From a virus, in the IMG/VR virus record IMGVR_UViG_3300020165_000031, positions 1-47,438 of that record: 47,438 bases of DNA; one strand, 5' to 3'. The notes under the pieces are model-generated. The model saw only the letters and a program-made list of their open reading frames with translations, did no database searches and was not told where the DNA came from. This document shows, piece by piece, positions 32,317 through 39,682 of this stretch; position 1 is the first letter of the stretch; each line of letters begins with the position of its first letter. The translations under genes were made by a program, and so were the position numbers.

Positions 32317-32819
32317 TGAGTAGGATACCAAAAAAACCAAGTGGAAGACGTGCTATGCCTTTTTATTGGTGGAGGCGTTTTAGAACCCACAAGTGTTTAC
32401 CTTATAAAGCATCACTTTTAGATAAAATTAGAAATGGAGATTTTGAATACTCTCAATTTTTCCAAGAAGCAAAATGGGAATTACATTGGATGAAAGATGA
32501 GCAAAAGGAATTTTTAGTAAATTATCATGGTAGAGAACCTGAGCAAGATAGACTTTATATGGATATTGAATTACGTGCTAGAAAACGTTATAATAAGTTA
32601 TTTGAAGATGCTATGAAGGATGAAAATGATAAGTTAACTAAATTAGTAGATAATTTAAGAAAATTCTTTAAAATTTCTAAAGAAGAAATTACAAATGTTA
32701 TGTCTGAATTTGGAGGTACTACTGAAGAATTGTATTTTCATATTGCTCGTTTGAAAAATTATAATATAGACACTTTAAATAAATTAAATGCAAGTAAAAC
32801 TTTTAAATATTACTCCTAA
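32316..32819 (+). CDS. Conserved phage protein upstream of thyX
   Basis: A 167-residue basic, mainly helical protein. RRAMPFYWWRRFRTHKCLPYK is followed by a charged helix-rich part (DRLYMDIELRARKRYNKLF), suggesting a DNA- or RNA-interacting protein. It overlaps thyX by 32 bp. Family not recognised. Confidence 0.65.
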   Translation: MSRIPKKPSGRRAMPFYWWRRFRTHKCLPYKASLLDKIRNGDFEYSQFFQEAKWELHWMKDEQKEFLVNYHGREPEQDRLYMDIELRARKRYNKLFEDAMKDENDKLTKLVDNLRKFFKISKEEITNVMSEFGGTTEELYFHIARLKNYNIDTLNKLNASKTFKYYS

Positions 32820-33441
32820 TGCTGAAGAGCATATTGTGGAGATTGCACGTGTATCTAGTTCACGTAAGGATAAGAAGAATAATGCAGCAGGCCTTCTCAA
32901 ATACCTTGTACGCCACAAGCACTGGTCGCCGTTTGAACATAGTCACGCGACGTTCGAAATTGAAACTTCCAAAGCAATCGGAATCCAGCTCATACGTCAC
33001 CGTTCGTTTTCTTTTCAAGAGTTTAGTCAACGATATCAAGATGTTAATAAGTTAGATGAGATGTTTGAAAATGTTGAGTTAAGAGCTCAATGTGAGGATA
33101 ATAGACAAAGTTCAACTGAAATTATCAATCCTAAAATGTATGAAGGAGATATATTTTTTGAAGGTAAAGCTAGTGAAGTAATTAAAACTCATTTTAGAGC
33201 ATGTCATAGATTATATAATGATTTGTTAAAAGAGGGGGTGGCTAGAGAGCAAGCTAGAATGGTTTTACCATTAGCTACTACAACTAAAATTCAAATGACT
33301 GGATCAATTCGTTCTTGGATTCATTTTCTTGAATTACGTGATGATAGTCATGCCCAAAAAGAAATTCAATTAATTGCTAAAGAAATTAAAAATCAACTTA
33401 AAACAAAGCTTCCTGTTATATCTGAAGCATTAGAATTTTAA
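32788..33441 (+). CDS. thyX: Flavin-dependent thymidylate synthase
   Basis: Converts dUMP to dTMP using FAD, NADPH and methylene-tetrahydrofolate. The family signature RHR-x7-S is present as RHRSFSFQEFS (70-80), followed by QRY. Other conserved parts are HWSPFEHSHATFEI and ARMVLPLATTTKIQMTGSIR. Length 217 is typical. Its 5' third (about 32830-33010) uses GC-rich codons (CTC, CGC, TCG) unlike its 3' part and neighbours, which could reflect recombination. Overlaps the preceding gene by 32 bp. Confidence 0.96.
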   Translation: MQVKLLNITPNAEEHIVEIARVSSSRKDKKNNAAGLLKYLVRHKHWSPFEHSHATFEIETSKAIGIQLIRHRSFSFQEFSQRYQDVNKLDEMFENVELRAQCEDNRQSSTEIINPKMYEGDIFFEGKASEVIKTHFRACHRLYNDLLKEGVAREQARMVLPLATTTKIQMTGSIRSWIHFLELRDDSHAQKEIQLIAKEIKNQLKTKLPVISEALEF

Positions 33442-33442
33442 T

Positions 33443-34891
33443 ATGAAAATTGGAATACAAATATTAGCGTACAACTGTAGTAATAGTTTTGAAAAATTAA
33501 TCCAACCTTGGGTGGAATTAAAAAATCAATTTGACATAAAAATTTGGGTTGGTAGTGGTCAATTTAAAGAATATGCTGAGTTAGGGTATAAAGATCTAAA
33601 TCATAGTACGGAAGTATTATTAGCTGATTTATTACTAAAGGGAGATATTGATTATGTATTTAAACCTGATAAAGATAATCTACTAACAGATGCAGGTACT
33701 AGGGATAAATGTATCCCTTGGATGAAAGAGAATGACATAGACTTAATGGTTCAGGTTGATGCTGATGAATTTTATACACAAAGAGAAGTTAATAACTTAA
33801 TTAAGTATATTAAAGATAATCCTGAACCTACTATTTATAATACTATATTTAAAAATGTAGTTGGAGACGGTATAATTACAGATTGGGCTAGATTTAGTGC
33901 TGGTTGGATAAAACGTTGGGGTGGGATTAAAAATTATTATTTTGATATGCATTGGTGGTTTAATGATGATTTTGATTATAGACATTCCCCAGGAGGAGTT
34001 AAGGATATTCCTAAATCATTAGTAAATCCTTACCACTATACTTGGACTAATGATATGAATACAACAGGACCTTCACATATTAAAGAAAAAATTGAATATC
34101 AAAAACGTATTTATAACGATGGGTGTGATTATAAGTGGGATGAAGACATTCAAAAAATAGTAAAAAAAGATGAGATTGATACTAAAGTAAATTTAGTGTT
34201 TTCTACTGCTAGGAGATATAAATTATTTAACCAAACCTTAAAAAGTTTAATTAAACACAATTCTAACCTAAATGAAGTTATTAATAAGGTCTATGTAGTA
34301 GATGATAGATCAAGTGGGGAGGATTTAAACCAAATGAGAGAGGATTTAGATAAATATTTTCCTAATAAGGTAGTTTTAATTACATTTAATAATAGTGAAA
34401 AGTATGGATGGTTAGATAAACTTAATTTCATCAAAAATTTAAAAGGAGGGGCAAATTACTTTTTATTTTGGGAGGATGATTGGGAAAGTATAAAGAGTAT
34501 AAACTTAAATAAACATATTAAGTATATGAATGATAATCCTAATGTAGATCTTATTACATTTAGTGGGCATTGGGATCTTCAATTTGCTAAAGAAGGCAAT
34601 TCTATAGATAATGTTTATTTTAAATGTCCTTTTCCCGAAGGGTTTAGAACAGTATTCCATGTGGAAAATGGTTTTAAATATTGGGCTGATGTTAAGATGA
34701 ATAATTTTTCATTGAATCCAGGTTTATTTAGGATAAATGCTCTTGATCAAGATTTTCTTAAAGAAAGTCATCATGAATGTGATTATGCTGATAAATCTAA
34801 TTTAAAGCAAATTTATACTAAGAAACCTATAGTAATTCATACAGGACACGAAGAAAGTATACTAAGATCAAATAATAATATAAAAATTTAA
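33443..34891 (+). CDS. Two-domain GT-A glycosyltransferase fusion
   Basis: A 482-residue protein with two apparent GT-A domains. The first (1-240) begins IGIQILAYNCSNSFEKL and has the DxD motif in QVDADEFY near 105-111. The second (about 250-480) begins VNLVFSTARRYKLFNQTLKS, contains VYVVDDRSSGED near 280-291 and EDDW near 343, and a later HTGHEESI. Two transferase sites in one protein could mean alternating addition of two sugars. Neither donor is known. Confidence 0.78.
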   Translation: MKIGIQILAYNCSNSFEKLIQPWVELKNQFDIKIWVGSGQFKEYAELGYKDLNHSTEVLLADLLLKGDIDYVFKPDKDNLLTDAGTRDKCIPWMKENDIDLMVQVDADEFYTQREVNNLIKYIKDNPEPTIYNTIFKNVVGDGIITDWARFSAGWIKRWGGIKNYYFDMHWWFNDDFDYRHSPGGVKDIPKSLVNPYHYTWTNDMNTTGPSHIKEKIEYQKRIYNDGCDYKWDEDIQKIVKKDEIDTKVNLVFSTARRYKLFNQTLKSLIKHNSNLNEVINKVYVVDDRSSGEDLNQMREDLDKYFPNKVVLITFNNSEKYGWLDKLNFIKNLKGGANYFLFWEDDWESIKSINLNKHIKYMNDNPNVDLITFSGHWDLQFAKEGNSIDNVYFKCPFPEGFRTVFHVENGFKYWADVKMNNFSLNPGLFRINALDQDFLKESHHECDYADKSNLKQIYTKKPIVIHTGHEESILRSNNNIKI

Positions 34892-34894
34892 ATT

Positions 34895-35278
34895 ATGAAA
34901 GTAGAAGTATCAAACGGAGAGTTGTTAGATAAACTAACAATTTTAGAATTGAAAATAAAAAATATCACAGACACTAATAAATTAACAAACATTTATACTG
35001 AGTTTAATGAATTGAACCCATTAGCTAAGCAGTTATTTGAGAATAATGAAAGTCAACTACAAAATCACTATATAGAATTAGCAGAAATTAATGCTAAATT
35101 GTGGGAAATTGAGGATGAAATTAGAGAATGTGAAAGAAATAAAGAATTTGGAGCTAAGTTTGTTGAATTAGCAAGATCTGTGTACATTACTAATGATCAA
35201 CGATGTGAAGTAAAAAAAATTATCAACATTTCTACAAAATCTGGATTTGTTGAGGAAAAATCTTATAAAAAATATTAA
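34895..35278 (+). CDS. DUF6165 family protein
   Basis: A 127-residue protein beginning VEVSNGELLDKLTILELK, the pattern I recall for DUF6165, then NAKLWEIEDEIRE near 66-78. DUF6165 genes often accompany glycosyltransferases, and a relative is encoded at 14692 in the first glycan island. It follows the two-domain GT-A gene by 3 bp. Molecular function unknown. Confidence 0.75.
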   Translation: MKVEVSNGELLDKLTILELKIKNITDTNKLTNIYTEFNELNPLAKQLFENNESQLQNHYIELAEINAKLWEIEDEIRECERNKEFGAKFVELARSVYITNDQRCEVKKIINISTKSGFVEEKSYKKY

Positions 35279-35280
35279 TA

Positions 35281-36198
35281 ATGGAAATTAAATGGGAATA
35301 CAAAAGATCAGATCCTACAATAGGTAGAGTTGACTTTGTAAATATTAGTAATTCTAGACAATACGCTAAAGTTGAAATATCTGATGTCACCACACAAACA
35401 GTAATACATCAAGATACTCAATATTGGGAACCTGGAATTAATTACTGGATGACACCAGGTCCTTCTGGAAAGTTTGGGGGTGAGAATGTACTTAGGATTT
35501 ATAATAAAGAGGGTGATTTGGAGTTTGAGAAATTTTATTCACATAATGGTCAATGTAGATTACCTGTTATTAATGGTAAACCTATATATTTTAAATCAAG
35601 TAAAGAAGATGTAAATGATGTTGTTGTAGATATTGGAGGAAATATTGGGGCATTTGCCGTTTATGCTCAACAGTTTAAACCAAAACATACTTATGTACTA
35701 GAACCTATGGAAGAAACATTTAACTATTTAAATGAAAATTTAGAGGGTTTTGATAATGTAACAACTATAAATAAAGGTATAAGTCACAAGGGAGAAGATA
35801 TGGAATTAGTAGTTTCTCACCATAGTGGGTGTAATATGTTAAAAACACATATTGGTTTATTAAATAATGAAATTTCTGACTATGCTTTCAGTGAAAACGT
35901 TGTGCCTGTAAAAACTATCAATATAAATGACTTTATAGAAGAACATGAAATTAAACAAATTGATTTTTTAAAAATTGATTGTGAAGGTGCAGAATTAGAT
36001 TTATTTCAAACTATAAATTTAGAATATTTAAAAAATAATGTAAGAAAAATAGCAATGGAATATCATTCATCTAAAATTTATACTTTTATTAGAGACATTC
36101 TACAGGATTGTGGGTTTGATTTTGAAGATAAATCAGATAAAAGAAAAAATGAGCTTGGAATGATATATGCTTATAAAAAAGATAAAATTGAATTATGA
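35281..36198 (+). CDS. FkbM-family methyltransferase
   Basis: A 305-residue protein. An N-terminal beta-rich domain (about 1-100) is followed by the methyltransferase: VVVDIGGNIGAFAVYA near 113-128 (motif I), YVLEPMEETF, and IDFLKIDCEGAELDL near 225-239, the FkbM hallmark. Family members O-methylate sugars or natural products. The extra N-terminal domain may bind glycan. Confidence 0.87.
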   Translation: MEIKWEYKRSDPTIGRVDFVNISNSRQYAKVEISDVTTQTVIHQDTQYWEPGINYWMTPGPSGKFGGENVLRIYNKEGDLEFEKFYSHNGQCRLPVINGKPIYFKSSKEDVNDVVVDIGGNIGAFAVYAQQFKPKHTYVLEPMEETFNYLNENLEGFDNVTTINKGISHKGEDMELVVSHHSGCNMLKTHIGLLNNEISDYAFSENVVPVKTININDFIEEHEIKQIDFLKIDCEGAELDLFQTINLEYLKNNVRKIAMEYHSSKIYTFIRDILQDCGFDFEDKSDKRKNELGMIYAYKKDKIEL

Positions 36199-36395
36199 AA
36201 ACATATAAAATTAAATTTAAAGAATACGATAAAGATGAAGAGCAATTATTACAGGTAAAAACTAAAGATATTGATTTTACAGTTGAACAAATTGGTCGAA
36301 ATAGAAGTATTGAAACTATAGAGGTAAAAGAAATTAAGCTCCCATCTTTTGATGATAATGATTTACTGGGCCCAAATGGTAGATTAGGTGTATGA
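36195..36395 (+). CDS. Small hypothetical protein
   Basis: A 66-residue charged protein (KIKFKEYDKDEEQLLQVKT) overlapping both neighbours by 4 bp. Two or three strands and a helix are likely. Function unknown. Confidence 0.6.
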   Translation: MKTYKIKFKEYDKDEEQLLQVKTKDIDFTVEQIGRNRSIETIEVKEIKLPSFDDNDLLGPNGRLGV

Positions 36396-36784
36396 AATAT
36401 TTAACTCAACATCCTATTAAGAAATCAGATTTAGGATTTCATGGAAATTTATTTGGAGGTAAATTACTAGCTTGGTTAGATGCAGCAGCAGCTTCATATG
36501 CTTCTGAGTTTTGTGATACTCCTCGTATGGTAACTAAATTAATTGATCAATGCGTTTTTAATAAACCTGCTAAAGAAGGGCAATTATTAAAAATATATGG
36601 GAAGGTAGAATCTATTGGTACTACTTCAATAAAATTATATATGGAAGCGCGATCTCATAACGTCTATAACGGTAAACAAAACGTTATACTTGCAACAAAC
36701 ATTACATTCGTCAGAGTCGATGAAATGGGAGATGCCATACCTATAAGCGATAGAGTTAAAGATAAAAAAAGAGATGATGTTTAA
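36392..36784 (+). CDS. Acyl-CoA thioesterase (hotdog fold, YciA-like)
   Basis: A 130-residue hotdog-fold protein. HGNLFGGKLLAWLDAAAA (17-34) is the hallmark central helix with Asp30 as likely catalytic residue, and EGQLLKIYGKVESIGTTSIKL followed by ITFVRVDEMGDAIPI is typical of YciA/BFIT-type acyl-CoA thioesterases. The protein would hydrolyse acyl-CoA thioesters or act on another thioester. It sits between a tiny gene and a methyltransferase in the second glycan block. An unusual gene for a phage. Confidence 0.83.
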   Translation: MKYLTQHPIKKSDLGFHGNLFGGKLLAWLDAAAASYASEFCDTPRMVTKLIDQCVFNKPAKEGQLLKIYGKVESIGTTSIKLYMEARSHNVYNGKQNVILATNITFVRVDEMGDAIPISDRVKDKKRDDV

Positions 36785-37487
36785 AGAAGCACTTAATTGG
36801 TATAAAGAAGTTAAAGTATTATCTAATGCTTATGATGATAATGAAAGAGTAGAACAATTAGAATCCTTAGTAAAAATTATTGAAGATTTTCCGTTCGACT
36901 CTGTTTATTGTATTGAAACTGGTGCCTCTCGAAACTGGGATGATGGATGTGTTGGAGCATTTTTTGCTAAGTTATGTCAATTTACTAATGGTGAATTTCA
37001 TTCTGTAGATATTGATGATCAAATTATAGAAGAAAGTAAAATGTTATATGAAGAACTAGGAGTCCCAGTTAACCATCATATGCAAGATTCGGTTAAGTTT
37101 TTAAAAGAAACCAATATAATACCTAACCTAGTACATTTGGATTCTTGGGATTTAGATTTAAGAAATCCCTTCCCAAGTGCTTTACATGGTTGGAGAGAGT
37201 TTATTGCTATTGAAGATAAGATGCCTGTAGGTTCTATTTTAATTGTAGATGATAATTTTTTCGCGGCTGAACTCCCTACTAGAACTTGGGTTACTTGGTA
37301 TGATGATAGAAGTAGTGCTATTAGTGGTGAAGGAAGTGAGAAGATTTATATTGACTATCCTATTATTGGTAAAGGGAGTAATATTTGGCATTTTGTAGAA
37401 AGTGGAGAGAGTAATTGGAAAAGATTAAGTGAAAATATACCTGGTCCTAATGTTAAGCTAGTTTATCAGAAGGTAAAGTCATCTTAA
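36774..37487 (+). CDS. SAM-methyltransferase-like protein
   Basis: A 237-residue protein of the class I methyltransferase fold. CIETGASRNWDDGCVGAFFA near 46-65 is motif I-like, followed by FHSVDID and VNHHMQDSVKFLKE; LVHLDSWDLDL and GSILIVDDN resemble methyltransferase-24-type sequences. The start may be at 36774 or at the second ATG 36777. Substrate unknown. Confidence 0.7.
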   Translation: MMFKEALNWYKEVKVLSNAYDDNERVEQLESLVKIIEDFPFDSVYCIETGASRNWDDGCVGAFFAKLCQFTNGEFHSVDIDDQIIEESKMLYEELGVPVNHHMQDSVKFLKETNIIPNLVHLDSWDLDLRNPFPSALHGWREFIAIEDKMPVGSILIVDDNFFAAELPTRTWVTWYDDRSSAISGEGSEKIYIDYPIIGKGSNIWHFVESGESNWKRLSENIPGPNVKLVYQKVKSS

Positions 37488-37499
37488 AGTCATGCGATA

Positions 37500-38066
37500 A
37501 TGAAAACTATAATAATAAGTCCTACATGCTCAGGAAAAACTATAGCTATTGAGAAAAATGAATTTGCTCATTGCGGTGAATATTTATCATCTAGTATAAA
37601 TTATACAAAGGGATTTAAAATGGGAGGGTTTGCTCCATTAGTTCCTGATACTCATCCTTATTATAAAAGTTGGAATGAACTTTATAAAATAGGAGTTATG
37701 GAATTTTGGAATAACCCTAAATATAAAGATTCTTTTTTAATTTTTAACGGAGCTGGGATTATTGATTGGATTAAAAAGGTATACTTTTGGGATTGTGGTC
37801 CAAATAATACTATAAAACCCCAAAAAGGAATTTGTCTTAAAATGGTTTTAATTGATGAAAGTACCCATTATCAATATTTTTTAAATAAAATGGAGGAAGC
37901 AGTATATAATATAAAATTAAAAGATTTATTAATACAGAGTCATCCTATTACTTTAGATAAATTAAAAAATTGGGAATATATTAGAACAGAAAGAATAACT
38001 TATAAAAGTTTAGCTGAAACATATAATATACCTATTTTTAAAACCTTCGATGAGGCTTTTGCGTAA
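37500..38066 (+). CDS. P-loop NTPase/kinase-like protein
   Basis: A 188-residue protein. IISPTCSGKT (5-14) is a Walker A-like loop, with Ser at the first Gly position, as in some nucleotide/sugar kinase-like phage proteins. A matching Walker B is not obvious; IDESTHY may serve. It contains several Trp/Tyr-rich stretches. A kinase-type function is inferred only from the loop. Confidence 0.6.
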   Translation: MKTIIISPTCSGKTIAIEKNEFAHCGEYLSSSINYTKGFKMGGFAPLVPDTHPYYKSWNELYKIGVMEFWNNPKYKDSFLIFNGAGIIDWIKKVYFWDCGPNNTIKPQKGICLKMVLIDESTHYQYFLNKMEEAVYNIKLKDLLIQSHPITLDKLKNWEYIRTERITYKSLAETYNIPIFKTFDEAFA

Positions 38067-38069
38067 ATA

Positions 38070-38103
38070 TTTGGAGAAGCGAGGAAGGGTTCGTATATTT
38101 ACG
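38070..38103 (+). promoter_or_regulatory. Promoter P8
   Basis: TTTGG (38070-38074) and TTCGTATATTTACG (38090-38103), 20-nt offset. The leader GGGTAAATGAGGC followed by ATGAAGCC may form a small GGC/GCC hairpin, and ends in AATAAAGGTTATG at the real start 38152. Confidence 0.82.
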
Positions 38104-38151
38104 GGGTAAATGAGGCATGAAGCCAAGCATTTATTAATTAAAATAAAGGTT

Positions 38152-38499
38152 ATGTTAAATAAACAAAAAGTTCAAGGTTTTAGAGGTGATTTCGCAAAAG
38201 CAGTAGCACAATTAGAAAAAGATTATGGTGTTACAATTTCATTAGGTACAATTAGATTTGATGCTCAAGAATTGAGAGCAAAAATGACAGCTAAAGTAGG
38301 TGATGCACCAGTAAAAGCTTCAAAAGAGGATTTCCAAATTGGAGATGTTGTTGGTATTAATCATAAAAAAGTTAATCCTAAAGATCAGTTTAGAATTTAC
38401 AAAATTAATAGTAAAAATATTGGTGTTGAAATGATTGCAGGTAGTGGTAGAATTGGAGCTCAAATGAGAGTTTCACCAAGTTTGTTGGTTAAAAAATAA
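38152..38499 (+). CDS. Hypothetical phage protein (start at 38152)
   Basis: A 115-residue basic protein: an N-terminal helical part (QGFRGDFAKAVAQLEKDYGV) and a beta-rich C-terminal domain (GDVVGINHKKVNPKDQFRIY). An upstream in-frame ATG at 38110 lies inside the promoter leader; the start at 38152 has the recurring AATAAAGGTTATG context. Function unknown. Confidence 0.68.
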   Translation: MLNKQKVQGFRGDFAKAVAQLEKDYGVTISLGTIRFDAQELRAKMTAKVGDAPVKASKEDFQIGDVVGINHKKVNPKDQFRIYKINSKNIGVEMIAGSGRIGAQMRVSPSLLVKK

Positions 38500-38516
38500 A
38501 TTAAAGACTTATGCGG

Positions 38517-38541
38517 AGATATTTGGAGAAGCCAAATATCT
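38517..38541 (+). terminator. Ten-bp hairpin overlapping promoter P9
   Basis: AGATATTTGG (38517-38526), loop AGAAG, CCAAATATCT (38532-38541), followed by TT. All ten bases pair. It may terminate the preceding short unit; its 5' arm contains the TTTGG box of P9. Confidence 0.6.
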
Positions 38542-38555
38542 TTCGTATATTTACG
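38522..38555 (+). promoter_or_regulatory. Promoter P9
   Basis: TTTGG (38522-38526) and TTCGTATATTTACG (38542-38555), 20-nt offset, before the ATG at 38603. Confidence 0.8.
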
Positions 38556-38602
38556 TGTAAATAAGGCATGACGCTGGAAAACAAAATAAAAATAAAGGTT
38601 AT

Positions 38603-38788
38603 ATGAAAGTAAATTTAAATCCCACGAATTCAAAAGTAATTAATGGTGTAGTATTTGTTACTGCATTGAAAGTACAAGCAATGTCTAAAAAATTAGAAGA
38701 GCTAGTAGAATATGGTAACAATGTTATGCATCCTGTTTTAGGAATTATGTATCAGTATAATGGTAAATTTTCAAGATCAAATTCATAA
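38603..38788 (+). CDS. Small hypothetical protein
   Basis: A 61-residue protein (KVNLNPTNSKVINGVVFVTA, then a helix). It begins with the AATAAAGGTTATATG context after promoter P9. Function unknown. Confidence 0.62.
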   Translation: MKVNLNPTNSKVINGVVFVTALKVQAMSKKLEELVEYGNNVMHPVLGIMYQYNGKFSRSNS

Positions 38789-38791
38789 TTT

Positions 38792-39010
38792 ATGATTAGA
38801 GATAAACAAACACAAACAAGCCCAGTTGTTATTGATTTAACAGGTCCAGATGGTAATGCATTTGCATTAATGGGTTATGCAAAAAGATTTGCAAAGCAGT
38901 TAAATTTAGATAGTAATAAAATCATTAAGGATATGATGTCAGGGGATTATGAGAATTTAATCCAAGTATTTGATGATAATTTTGGTGATTTTGTAATTTT
39001 AGAAAGATAA
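38792..39010 (+). CDS. Conserved small phage protein (DLTGPDGNAFALMG)
   Basis: A 72-residue acidic protein. PVVIDLTGPDGNAFALMGYA followed by GDYENLIQVFDDNFG is a pattern I recall in diverse large phages; function unassigned. Confidence 0.7.
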   Translation: MIRDKQTQTSPVVIDLTGPDGNAFALMGYAKRFAKQLNLDSNKIIKDMMSGDYENLIQVFDDNFGDFVILER

Positions 39011-39013
39011 GTT

Positions 39014-39352
39014 ATGAGTAATTTTAATAGTACACACAATAAAGGTTTTCAAATGACCTTTGATAATGGTTTTAGGTTGTCCGTTCAATGGGGAATAGGT
39101 AACTACTGTCAAAAGAAAAGTGATGGCATGTTTGGTGATGAAATGAAGGATAAATTTTGGGAATCTACATCAGCTGAAATTGCTGTGTTTGATGATAGTG
39201 TTGATAGTAGTCCAATGATTTCTCTTAATGATGGGATTGATATGGTTTGTGGTTGGTTGAATGCAGATCAAGTAGCTAAAGTAATGACTATTGTTCAGTC
39301 AGCTAAATCAGCAGATGAAATTAGTTTAAAGTGTAAAGCCTTAAATTTATAA
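39014..39352 (+). CDS. Conserved phage protein (NKGFQMTFDNG)
   Basis: A 112-residue protein. NKGFQMTFDNGFRLSVQWGIG and NYCQKKSDG near the N-terminus and an acidic middle resemble phage proteins of unknown role. It shares operon P9 with the preceding two genes. Confidence 0.7.
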   Translation: MSNFNSTHNKGFQMTFDNGFRLSVQWGIGNYCQKKSDGMFGDEMKDKFWESTSAEIAVFDDSVDSSPMISLNDGIDMVCGWLNADQVAKVMTIVQSAKSADEISLKCKALNL

Positions 39353-39367
39353 AAAACACCCGCGAAA

Positions 39368-39388
39368 GGATTTGGCTTAGCCAGATCC
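39368..39388 (+). terminator. Nine-bp hairpin within promoter P10
   Basis: GGATTTGGC (39368-39376), loop TTA, GCCAGATCC (39380-39388), with one T-G pair, followed by CTTT. The hairpin ends 2 bp before the second promoter box. Confidence 0.6.
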
Positions 39389-39404
39389 CTTTCGTATATT
39401 TACG
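39371..39404 (+). promoter_or_regulatory. Promoter P10
   Basis: TTTGG (39371-39375) and TTCGTATATTTACG (39391-39404), 20-nt offset, before the small ORF at 39442. Leader GGGGTAAATGAGGTG as in P8. Confidence 0.8.
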
Positions 39405-39441
39405 GGGTAAATGAGGTGCGAAAACAGTTAAATTTTTTACA

Positions 39442-39594
39442 ATGTTAGATTTATTTATTAATACAGGTGTGTTTATTTTGATTTATGGTTTAGGCTTTTA
39501 TGGTGGTTATAAATTAGGGCTTATTAATGGTCAAATTAAACAAATGGAAGCGGATGATAAGGAGTTTAATAAAATGTTTAAAGAAAACGCATAA
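39442..39594 (+). CDS. Small single-pass membrane protein (50 aa)
   Basis: ATG 39442 to TAA 39594. A hydrophobic segment (FINTGVFILIYGLGFYGGY) is followed by a charged helix (QIKQMEADDKEFNKMFKEN). It has its own promoter (P10) and is followed within 5 bp by the next promoter, so the whole transcription unit codes for this one peptide. Confidence 0.62.
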   Translation: MLDLFINTGVFILIYGLGFYGGYKLGLINGQIKQMEADDKEFNKMFKENA

Positions 39595-39598
39595 AATA

Positions 39599-39632
39599 TT
39601 TGGAGAAGCGAGATTCTGTTCGTATATTTACA
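39599..39632 (+). promoter_or_regulatory. Promoter P11
   Basis: TTTGG (39599-39603) and TTCGTATATTTACA (39619-39632), 20-nt offset, with leader GGGTAAATGAGGTG and AATAAAGGTTATG at 39683. Confidence 0.8.
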
Positions 39633-39682
39633 GGGTAAATGAGGTGAGAGCCCAAAATTGTTAAATTAATTAAATAAAGGTT

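Noticed and set aside
32819-33055. 78-residue frame inside thyX
   Set aside because: Out of frame with the conserved ThyX signature; likely a shadow created by the GC-rich patch.
38110-38151. Upstream ATG extending the 38152 gene
   Set aside because: It falls in the repeated leader after the promoter; the conserved AATAAAGGTTATG context is at 38152.
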